Positions 25,660 to 33,061 of a DNA stretch of 64,000 nucleotides are shown in pieces (the first letter of the stretch is position 1; each line of letters begins with the position of its first letter). The stretch is from the NCBI RefSeq assembly GCF_022749495.1, contig NZ_CP094241.1, positions 2,737,969 to 2,801,968 on the forward strand, given 5' to 3'. A model generated the notes under the pieces. That model had not been told where the DNA came from. It saw only the letters and a program-made list of their open reading frames with translations, and did no database searches. The translations under genes and the position numbers were made by a program. This DNA comes from Neisseria macacae ATCC 33926 (lineage in GTDB: Bacteria; Pseudomonadota; Gammaproteobacteria; Burkholderiales; Neisseriaceae).

Positions 25660-26322
25660 TTATTTTCCCACTTTCAACGCCGCCAACCGTTCGGCAATAC
25701 GGTTGTTGCGGCTCAAGTCTTCTAACTCCTTCAATTTTGCCAACTGCGCCGCATCGGTGCTGCTGTGTACCGCGTTTTGACGACCCATCACGCGGTCGAA
25801 GGCGTTGCCGCTTTTTTCGGCATCACGGGCGATGCGGTTGAGGTCGCTGCCGCCTGCCGCTTTGCCTGCGCCCGTGCTTTGCTGCGCGGCGCGCCAGTCT
25901 TGCAACTGCTGCTGCATCTCGCGTTTTTTCGCCTGCAAGGCGGCGATAAAGCCTTCAAGTTCTTTTTCCTGCGCGGCGCAATCGGCGATGGTGTTTTCCA
26001 AAACAGGCAGACGCGCTTCGATGTCCATTTGTTCGGCGATACCCGCCTCGGCAAGATCGTCGCGCCCCGCCGCTACGGCGGCTTGCAGGTTGGCATCGAT
26101 GGCTTCGTGGCGGTTGCTCTCGTCCGCCATTTTCTTGGCGGCAAGGTGTTTCTGCGCCAACACCTTGCCCAATTCGGCACGCACCTCGTCCACTGCCCGC
26201 TCGATTTCGCGGATGCTCTCGTTCATGACCGCCTCAGGTGCAAGGTTCTCCGCCGCATCAATCAGGGCATGAAAACCGCCGCTCACCAGACGGCCCACTC
26301 TGCGGGATAGGGTTTCGCTCAT
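25660..26322 (-). CDS. pspA: PspA/IM30 family membrane-stress protein
   Basis: 220 residues of long amphipathic helices without membrane spans: ETLSRRVGRLVSGGFHALIDAAENLAPEAVMNESIREIERAVDEVRAELGKVLAQK at the N terminus. This is the PspA pattern, but closer to the YjfJ-like branch than to E. coli PspA proper. PspA proteins form ESCRT-III-like polymers that stabilise damaged inner membrane. It is in the same orientation as yqiJ and yqiK, and PspA-YqiJ-flotillin neighbourhoods are known envelope-stress modules. There is no PspBC or PspF nearby. Confidence 0.85.
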   Translation of the reverse strand: MSETLSRRVGRLVSGGFHALIDAAENLAPEAVMNESIREIERAVDEVRAELGKVLAQKHLAAKKMADESNRHEAIDANLQAAVAAGRDDLAEAGIAEQMDIEARLPVLENTIADCAAQEKELEGFIAALQAKKREMQQQLQDWRAAQQSTGAGKAAGGSDLNRIARDAEKSGNAFDRVMGRQNAVHSSTDAAQLAKLKELEDLSRNNRIAERLAALKVGK

Positions 26323-26376
26323 TTGGATTTTCCTTTCAATAAAATGTGTTTGATTTAAGTGGGTGCAGGATAGACC

Positions 26377-26883
26377 TCAAACCTCGCCTGCCTGCTGCAC
26401 AATCCTCGCCAGTTTCAAAGTGTTTTCAAGCTGTTGCAGAACGGTATCGTCGTATGCCGCGCCTTTGCCGGTTACGGCGAGCTGCAAGATGCTGTCGGTG
26501 AGGCGGACGATGCGCCACATCAGTTCGCGTTCGTATTTTTTCAAATCGTCGAGGTCGGCTTCTTCGGGCAGGTCGGCGGCGAGCGTTGCGCCCAAGTCGG
26601 GCAGCTGCTCAAACAATCGCGCCACGATATGCGAATGCGCCCCCGCCTGCTTTTCCGCGTGCAGCACGTCATGTTTCGCCGCTTGGAAAAACTGCTCCTG
26701 CGCCGTCAGCGCGGAACCGTAATCGCGCGTCTGCGTATGCGCCAAACGCGCCTGCTTGAGCAGCTCGCGGATTTTTTCAGACGGCGTATTCGCGCCTTCG
26801 ATTTTTAATTCAGCAATAAAATCAGCGTCTTCCTGAGTAATTCGCACGCTGACGGGGATACGGTTTGTCGCATTCATATTCAT
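26377..26883 (-). CDS. Hypothetical protein with ribbon-helix-helix-like N terminus
   Basis: 168 residues from the ATG at 26883. The N terminus (NRIPVSVRITQEDADFIAELKIEGANTPSEKIRELLKQAR) looks like a ribbon-helix-helix DNA-binding domain. The rest (about 60-168) is all-helical and charged (FEQLPDLGATLAADLPEEADLDDLKKYERELMWRIVRLTDS). It is 54 bp upstream of pspA and reads into it, so it could regulate or partner PspA. A longer frame to 26988 lacks homology-like features. The family is not recognised; RHH is a pattern-based inference. Confidence 0.6.
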   Translation of the reverse strand: MNMNATNRIPVSVRITQEDADFIAELKIEGANTPSEKIRELLKQARLAHTQTRDYGSALTAQEQFFQAAKHDVLHAEKQAGAHSHIVARLFEQLPDLGATLAADLPEEADLDDLKKYERELMWRIVRLTDSILQLAVTGKGAAYDDTVLQQLENTLKLARIVQQAGEV

Positions 26884-27069
26884 TTGATTTGGTTTGTATT
26901 CATTTGTATGCAAATATACAAGATGAAATGACAAGGCGCAATATTTGAAATGGTTTATTTTTGTAAACCCTAAAATGCGCTGAAACACGTTTGCGGATAC
27001 ATGGGGAGAACCGAGCTTTTCCTTTATAATCCATCCATCTATTTTTCACTTATTTCAAGCAGGTTCACC

Positions 27070-29859
27070 ATGTCCAAACCCACTCTCCTCCTCGTTGACG
27101 GCTCTTCTTATCTCTACCGCGCTTATCACGCGATGGCGCAGTTGTCCGCGCCTGACGGTGCGCCTACGGGTGCGCTTTATGGCGTGTTGAACATGCTGCG
27201 CCGGCTGCGGGCGGATTATGTGCATGATTATTGCGCGGTGGTGTTTGATGCGAAAGGCAAGAATTTCCGCCACGAGATGTTCCCCGACTATAAGGCGACT
27301 CGCCCGCCGATGCCGGACGATTTGCGCCCGCAGGCGGAAGCTTTGCCGGATTTGGTGCGGCTGATGGGCTGGCCGGTGCTGGTGATTCCGCAAGTCGAAG
27401 CGGACGACGTTATCGGCACGCTGGCGGCGATGGCTGGCGAAGCGGGTTGGAATGTGGTGGTGTCCACCGGCGATAAGGACATGGCGCAGCTGGTGAACGA
27501 ACGCGTAACGCTGGTGAACACGATGAGCGGCGAAACGCTGGACATTGAAGGCGTGAAGGCGAAATTCGGCGTGCGCCCCGACCAAATCCGCGATTATCTC
27601 GCGCTGATGGGCGATAAGGTGGACAACGTGCCGGGCGTGGAGAAGTGCGGCCCGAAAACGGCGGTGAAGTGGCTGGAAGCCTACGGTTCGCTGGCTGGTG
27701 TGATGGAACACGCTGCGGAAATCAAGGGCAAGGTCGGCGAAAACCTGCAAGCCGCGCTGCCCCAACTGCCGCTTTCGTATGATTTGGTGACGATTAAAAC
27801 CGATGTGGATTTACACACCGAGCTTTCAGACGGCCTCGAAAGCCTGCGCCGCACTTCGCCGAAATGGTCGCAGCTTGCGGTCGATTTCAAACGCTGGGGC
27901 TTCCGCACTTGGCTGAAAGAAGCGGAAAGCCGTATGCACGAAGCGGCGGCCGGCGATTTGTTCGGCAGCGATACGATAGGCGAACAGGCGGCGTTGGACA
28001 TGGAAACGTCGTCTGAAAAAATCATAGAACATGCACCCGCCCCCGAAAAGCTGGATTATCAAGCCGTTACCACCGAAGCGCAGTTTGCCGCTTTGTTGGA
28101 CAAACTGTCGCAGGCGGACAAAATCGGCATCGACACGGAAACCACTTCCCTAGACGCGATGAATGCCTCGATGGTCGGCATCAGCATCGCGTTCCAAGCA
28201 GGCGAAGCGGTTTACATCCCCGTAGGCCACAGCCTGACCGCCGTGCCTGAACAGCTTGATTTACAAGACGTATTAGGTTGTCTGAAACCGCATTTGGAAA
28301 ACCCCGCCCTGAAAAAAATCGGGCAAAACCTCAAATACGACCAACACGTTTTCGCCAACTACGGCATCGCCCTGAACGGCATTGCCGGCGACTCCATGCT
28401 CGCTTCCTACATCATCGAGAGCCATCTCGGACACGGCTTGGACGAATTGTCCGAACGCTGGCTGGGCTTGGAAACCATTACCTACGAATCCTTGTGCGGC
28501 AAAGGCGCGAAGCAAATCGGTTTTGCCGACGTCGCCATCGAGCAGGCGACCGAATACGCAGCCCAAGACGCCGATTTCGCCCTGCGCCTCGAAGCGCACC
28601 TGCGCGCGCAAATGGACGCCAAACAGCTTGAAATGTATGAAAAAATGGAGCTGCCCGTCGCGCAGGTATTGTTTGAAATGGAACGCAACGGCGTTCAAAT
28701 CGACCGCGCCGAACTCGCCCGCCAAAGCGCGGAACTCGGCGCCGAGCTGATGAAGCTTGAACAAGAGGCCTATGCCGCCGCAGGCCAGCCGTTTAACCTC
28801 AACTCGCCCAAACAGCTTCAAGAAATTCTGTTCGACAAAATGGGCATCCCCACCAAAGGCCTGAAAAAAACCGCCAAAGGCGGCATTTCCACTAACGAAG
28901 CCGTGCTCGAACAGCTCGCGCCCGACTACCCCCTGCCCAAAATCATCCTGCAAAACCGCAGCCTGGCGAAACTCAAATCCACCTACACCGACAAACTGCC
29001 CGAAATGATTTCCCCCAAAGACGGCCGCGTGCATACCACCTACGCCCAAGCTGTCGCCATTACCGGCCGCCTCGCCAGCAACAACCCCAACCTACAAAAC
29101 ATTCCCATCCGCACTGCCGAAGGCCGCCGCGTGCGCCGCGCCTTCACCGCACCGCAAGGCAGCGTCATCGTTTCCGCCGACTATTCCCAAATCGAGCTAC
29201 GCATCATGGCGCACCTCTCCGGCGACAAAACTCTCATCGCCGCGTTCCAAAACGGCGAAGACGTACACCGCCGCACCGCCGCCGAAGTATTCGGCATCGC
29301 CCCCGAAAACGTCTCGCCCGAACAACGCCGCTACGCCAAAACCATCAACTTCGGCCTCATTTACGGCATGGGGCAATACGGCCTCGCCAAATCGCTGGGC
29401 ATAGACAACCTGTCCGCCAAAACCTTCATCGACCGCTACTTCGCCCGCTACCCCGGCGTCGCCGAATACATGCAGCGCACCAAAGAACAAGCCGCCGCCC
29501 AAGGCTACGTCGAAACCCTGTTCGGCCGCCGCCTCTACCTGCCCGACATCCGCAACAAAAACGCCAACGCCCGCGCCGGAGCCGAACGCGCCGCCATCAA
29601 CGCCCCCATGCAAGGCACCGCCTCCGACCTCATCAAACGCGCCATGATAGACGTGTCCCGCTGGCTGGTTTCAGACGACCTGAAGAGCAAACTGATTATG
29701 CAGGTGCATGACGAACTGGTGCTGGAAGTCCCCGAAGCCGAACTAGATTTAGTGAAAGAAAAACTGCCGCAGATTATGGCGAAAGTGGATGATGGGATGT
29801 TGAAAGTGCCGCTGGTGGCTGAGGTGGGTGTGGGGATGAATTGGGAAGAGGCGCATTGA
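27070..29859 (+). CDS. polA: DNA polymerase I
   Basis: PolA fills gaps and removes RNA primers. 929 residues. The 5' nuclease domain (1-290; LLVDGSSYLYRAYHA, ADDVIGTLA, STGDKDMAQLV) is followed by a 3'-5' exonuclease domain with intact motifs (GIDTETTSLD; NLKYDQHVF; ATEYAAQDADFALRL). The polymerase domain has motif A VSADYSQIELRIMAHLSGD, finger motif B RRYAKTINFGLIYGMGQYG and motif C MQVHDELVLEV. I start at 27070 (MSKPTLLLVDGS) rather than the in-frame ATG 69 bases earlier. GC-rich third positions end abruptly where the AT-rich gene at 29874 starts. Confidence 0.97.
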   Translation: MSKPTLLLVDGSSYLYRAYHAMAQLSAPDGAPTGALYGVLNMLRRLRADYVHDYCAVVFDAKGKNFRHEMFPDYKATRPPMPDDLRPQAEALPDLVRLMGWPVLVIPQVEADDVIGTLAAMAGEAGWNVVVSTGDKDMAQLVNERVTLVNTMSGETLDIEGVKAKFGVRPDQIRDYLALMGDKVDNVPGVEKCGPKTAVKWLEAYGSLAGVMEHAAEIKGKVGENLQAALPQLPLSYDLVTIKTDVDLHTELSDGLESLRRTSPKWSQLAVDFKRWGFRTWLKEAESRMHEAAAGDLFGSDTIGEQAALDMETSSEKIIEHAPAPEKLDYQAVTTEAQFAALLDKLSQADKIGIDTETTSLDAMNASMVGISIAFQAGEAVYIPVGHSLTAVPEQLDLQDVLGCLKPHLENPALKKIGQNLKYDQHVFANYGIALNGIAGDSMLASYIIESHLGHGLDELSERWLGLETITYESLCGKGAKQIGFADVAIEQATEYAAQDADFALRLEAHLRAQMDAKQLEMYEKMELPVAQVLFEMERNGVQIDRAELARQSAELGAELMKLEQEAYAAAGQPFNLNSPKQLQEILFDKMGIPTKGLKKTAKGGISTNEAVLEQLAPDYPLPKIILQNRSLAKLKSTYTDKLPEMISPKDGRVHTTYAQAVAITGRLASNNPNLQNIPIRTAEGRRVRRAFTAPQGSVIVSADYSQIELRIMAHLSGDKTLIAAFQNGEDVHRRTAAEVFGIAPENVSPEQRRYAKTINFGLIYGMGQYGLAKSLGIDNLSAKTFIDRYFARYPGVAEYMQRTKEQAAAQGYVETLFGRRLYLPDIRNKNANARAGAERAAINAPMQGTASDLIKRAMIDVSRWLVSDDLKSKLIMQVHDELVLEVPEAELDLVKEKLPQIMAKVDDGMLKVPLVAEVGVGMNWEEAH

Positions 29860-29873
29860 TTGAAAGGTGTTAT

Positions 29874-30827
29874 ATGCTATCTTTATTTAAAGAAAATTTA
29901 ATTTTTGGTATATTTTTTCTAAATGTTCCTATAGTAGTTGGAATAGTTCTAAAAATTTCAAAATGGCTTGATGATGCTTTTGGTAAAGGGGATGTTGCGC
30001 AACAAATTCCTGATTATTTGAGAAAATTAAAAATTAATAAACCCTTTTCAAGTTTTCTAATTTCCTCAGTTTATCTATCGGATATTATTTATGGGAAGAA
30101 AATAATATCTTTTCGTGCATTCCTAACTTCATCCATTGTAACATTTTTATTTTTCATTATTTTTTGTATCACTTTGGTATTAAAAAATCCACACAGCTGG
30201 CTTAGCATTTCTATCATAAAAAAATTAGTATGGGAAAAATTTTCATACTTAATGATATTTGGTATTTTTATTGATTATTTTTCAATATCTTTAACAAGGT
30301 ATATTTTTAATTGGTCCTCCAAAAAGAATATTAAAGTTCAAGTAGTCTCTGTATTTCTAGATTTTGTCTTTTCTATATTTTTATTTTCAATTTTATTTTT
30401 TATTTGTAAATCAATAATTTTAAGTCAAAATATATTATATGAAAATGTTTTCAATATTTTAATAAACCAAATCATTGAATGGTTTAAATATCCTTCTGAA
30501 TTATCGTTACAACTTGTAACATTAGATGATTGGTATATATACCCTAATGGAAAAATTGAAGGAGGAAAATCAGAAATTATTTACGCTTTTCCAGAGGGAA
30601 TACTATTTTTTTCTAGTCTTTTTACATCATTTTTTGGTATTGTATTTTTACTTGCTTCTATACTTTATAAATGCACATCAAAGCTTGATAAACTAAAGAG
30701 TTTTTTACTAAAACAGAGTGCTTCTGACAAACCTATTTTCTGTGCAACAATTATTTTATTGACAACAGTATTCTTACCTTTTTCAATTTTTATAATCATC
30801 TTTATGGGACTAATATCTATACTATAG
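29874..30827 (+). CDS. AT-rich multi-span membrane protein, function unknown
   Basis: 317 residues, unrecognised. Four to six membrane segments can be seen: about 8-27, 78-98, 130-150, 160-190, 250-275 and 295-315 (FCATIILLTTVFLPFSIFIIIFMGLISIL region). Between them is a soluble stretch with DDWYIYPNGKIEGGKSEIIYAFPEG. The codons are strikingly A/T-ending and the base composition is far below that of polA and mscS, so recent transfer is likely. The ATG at 29874 follows AAAGGTG; it begins 14 bases after the polA stop. No toxin or transport motif is seen. Confidence 0.75.
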   Translation: MLSLFKENLIFGIFFLNVPIVVGIVLKISKWLDDAFGKGDVAQQIPDYLRKLKINKPFSSFLISSVYLSDIIYGKKIISFRAFLTSSIVTFLFFIIFCITLVLKNPHSWLSISIIKKLVWEKFSYLMIFGIFIDYFSISLTRYIFNWSSKKNIKVQVVSVFLDFVFSIFLFSILFFICKSIILSQNILYENVFNILINQIIEWFKYPSELSLQLVTLDDWYIYPNGKIEGGKSEIIYAFPEGILFFSSLFTSFFGIVFLLASILYKCTSKLDKLKSFLLKQSASDKPIFCATIILLTTVFLPFSIFIIIFMGLISIL

Positions 30828-30848
30828 TCAATTAAGCCAGCCGTAGCC

Positions 30849-30919
30849 GTAGGTCGGATACTTGTATCCGACAAAAGCCTGCTATCTCAAAAGCCGTCAG
30901 ATTCGAGAATCTGACCTAC
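30849..30919. repeat. Palindromic 'GTAGGTCGGAT' repeat, third copy
   Basis: Ends GTAGGTCGGATACTTGTATC and GATTCGAGAATCTGACCTAC; a diverged 71-bp unit of the same family as 21813-21902, just after the AT-rich gene. Confidence 0.6.
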
Positions 30920-31093
30920 TGAAACTGGACATCGGGTGTAGGGTGTGTGCGGTACGCACGCACGCGGTTATTGAACCCCAAAACCCATCCAAGGTCGTCT
31001 GAAAAACCCGTTACAGAGTTTTTCAGACGACCTTTATTCTTCCCGCCGACAGGCATACAATCACGGGCGCAGTTCCCTTTATGGATTCAATAC
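30908..31093 (+). repeat. Direct repeat upstream of mscS (left copy)
   Basis: Similar to 32063-32216, with a perfect 43-bp core at 31021-31063 that includes an uptake-sequence arm, TTCCCGCCGACAGG and the -10-like CATACAATCA. It may supply the mscS promoter. The rest of this 369-bp gap has no gene. Confidence 0.75.
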
Positions 31094-31196
31094 GACTCAG
31101 GTACGCGGTTTAAGGTCGTCTGAAAAAATAGACAGGCTTGCTGTAAACCGAATAATATCCAAATTTCCAATCATCCTTTGACCAGAAATAAAAATC

Positions 31197-32042
31197 ATGA
31201 ATTTCGATCTTGAAAACCTCTCTTCATTCGCGGGCTGGGAACGTCTTGCTGAAACCGGCATGGCATTCGGTACCAACCTCGTTGCCGCGCTGGCGATTTT
31301 CTTTGTCGGCAGATGGATTGCCGCCCGTCTCGTTATCCTGATGAAAGCTGCGCTGACCCGTGCCAAAGTGGACAGAACGCTCGTCAGCTTCCTCGGCAAT
31401 GTGGCTAACGTCGGCCTGTTAATCCTGATCATCATTGCCGCGCTGGGCAAGCTGGGCATTCCGACCACGTCGGTTACCGCCTTAATCGGCGGCGCGGGTT
31501 TGGCGGTGGCTTTGTCGCTGAAAGACCAACTGTCGAACTTTGCCGCCGGCGCGCTGATTATTCTGTTCCGTCCGTTTAAAGTCGGCGACTACATCAAAGT
31601 CAACGGCTTCGAAGGCTTTGTTAGCGAAATTAAAATGGTGCAGACCGCGCTGAGTACGCCGGATAACGAAGAAGTCATCCTGCCCAACAGCGTCGTCATG
31701 AGCAACAGTATCGTGAACCGTTCCTCCATGCCGCTGTGCCGCGTGCAGGTGGTGGTCGGTGTGGATTACGCCTGTGATTTGAAAGCCGCCAAAGCCGCCG
31801 TTTTGAAAGCCGCCACCGAGCATCCTTTGTGCGTACAGACCCAAGGCAAAGAGGCAGTAACATATATTACCAACCTGGGCGACAGCGCCATTGAAGTTAC
31901 ACTTTGGGCGTGGACGAACGAAGCCGATTTGGGCGCGTTCCGCTTCGGGCTGAACGAGCAGGTAGTGGAAAACCTGCGTGCCGCCAATATCAATATTCCT
32001 TTCCCGCAGCGCGATGTGCATATCATCCAGCAGCAGGGGTAA
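31197..32042 (+). CDS. mscS: Small-conductance mechanosensitive channel MscS
   Basis: MscS opens under membrane tension and releases solutes on osmotic downshock. 281 residues, close to E. coli MscS (286). Three N-terminal membrane helices; the pore-lining TM3 with the Gly/Ala-rich packing face ALIGGAGLAVALSLKDQLSNFAAG; then the cytoplasmic beta domain (FKVGDYIKVNGFEGFVSEIKMVQTALSTPDNEEVILPNS) and the C-terminal alpha/beta domain. It is a single gene lying between two similar direct repeats, so it may have been moved or duplicated together with its upstream region. Confidence 0.95.
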   Translation: MNFDLENLSSFAGWERLAETGMAFGTNLVAALAIFFVGRWIAARLVILMKAALTRAKVDRTLVSFLGNVANVGLLILIIIAALGKLGIPTTSVTALIGGAGLAVALSLKDQLSNFAAGALIILFRPFKVGDYIKVNGFEGFVSEIKMVQTALSTPDNEEVILPNSVVMSNSIVNRSSMPLCRVQVVVGVDYACDLKAAKAAVLKAATEHPLCVQTQGKEAVTYITNLGDSAIEVTLWAWTNEADLGAFRFGLNEQVVENLRAANINIPFPQRDVHIIQQQG

Positions 32043-32062
32043 GGGTAAGTTTCGGATTGACG

Positions 32063-32216
32063 AATCCGACCTGCTGAAACCGCGGGCATACGGTGTTTGA
32101 ATCCAAAGCCCATCTGAGGTCGTCTGAAAACCTGTCTTATGGTTTTCAGACGACCTTTATTCTTCCCGCCGACAGGCATACAATCAAAAGTGCAGTACCT
32201 TTCATTGATTCAATAC
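32063..32216 (+). repeat. Direct repeat downstream of mscS (right copy; promoter of the GlcG-like gene)
   Basis: Partner of 30908-31093; its identical 43-bp core is at 32144-32186. It ends with GATTCAATACAAGGAGACAG, the ribosome binding site region of the next gene, so it is probably the original promoter region. Confidence 0.75.
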
Positions 32217-32228
32217 AAGGAGACAGTT

Positions 32229-32723
32229 ATGCGCGGCATAAAATCAGTTGCATTGTTGTGTACTTTGGCATTGGGTGCGCCGGCGTTTTCGGCGGGTTTG
32301 ACCAAAACGCTGCCGGGCGATTTGACGACGGCTCAGGCGCAGGCGGTGGTACAGGCTTCGATGAAAAAGGCGCGTGAAATCAAGGTGCCGATGAATATCG
32401 CGGTTATGGACGCGGGCGGTAATTTGAAGGCGTTTGCGCGTATGGACGATGCGTTTATCGGCAGCATTGATATTGCGCAGAAAAAGGCGAAAACGGCACG
32501 CTATTTCAATATGTCCACCCGCGATTTGGGCAAGGCTTCGCAGCCGGGCGGTGAGCTTTACGGCATTGAGGTGACCAACGACGGTTTGGTGATTTTCCCC
32601 GGCGGTGTGCTGCTGGTGGATAAAAACGGCGTTATCGTCGGCAGCGTCGGCGTGAGCGGCGGCTCGGTCGATGAAGACGAAAGCGTCGCAAAAGCAGGTG
32701 CGGCGGTATTGTCGGGCAGGTAA
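32229..32723 (+). CDS. GlcG/HbpS-like secreted protein
   Basis: 164 residues with a signal peptide (MRGIKSVALLCTLALGAPAFSA) followed by a complete GlcG/HbpS (DUF336) domain: LTTAQAQAVVQASMKKA, VPMNIAVMDAGGNLKAFARMDDAFIGSIDIAQKKAKTA, GGVLLVDKNGVIVGSVGVSGGSVDEDE. HbpS-type members bind haem or cobalamin outside the cell; others have no known ligand. The start at 32229 has AAGGAG six bases upstream. A periplasmic haem- or redox-related role is plausible but unproven. Confidence 0.85.
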   Translation: MRGIKSVALLCTLALGAPAFSAGLTKTLPGDLTTAQAQAVVQASMKKAREIKVPMNIAVMDAGGNLKAFARMDDAFIGSIDIAQKKAKTARYFNMSTRDLGKASQPGGELYGIEVTNDGLVIFPGGVLLVDKNGVIVGSVGVSGGSVDEDESVAKAGAAVLSGR

Positions 32724-33061
32724 GCCGCAGCTTGAGGCAACCCGCCGCGTTTCTTTTCATTGATTTGCGTTGGGTTGCTGAAATGAGCAGAGGTCGTCTG
32801 AAAAATGTGGGTTTTAATCCCTGCAATCTTTTCAGACGACCTTTTTACATTTGTTGGCATTTTACCGCTGTAAACATGGCGTTTGGGTATATGGGGTCGT
32901 CTGAAACCTGAAATGCTGTCTTTCCCAAGCACAATTCGCCGCAATGGGATATGATTATCCTTTTTCAGACGACCTGTCTTGATATGGGGTCGTCTGAAAA
33001 GTTGATTCCGTCGGGTGCGGCGGAGTCCTGTGCAGCCGTTAAGTCATACAAGAAAGTTAAG

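Noticed and set aside
27001..27069. Upstream extension of polA to an earlier ATG
   Set aside because: The extra 23 residues are hydrophobic and untypical; the family N terminus begins at 27070 (MSKPTLLLVDGS).
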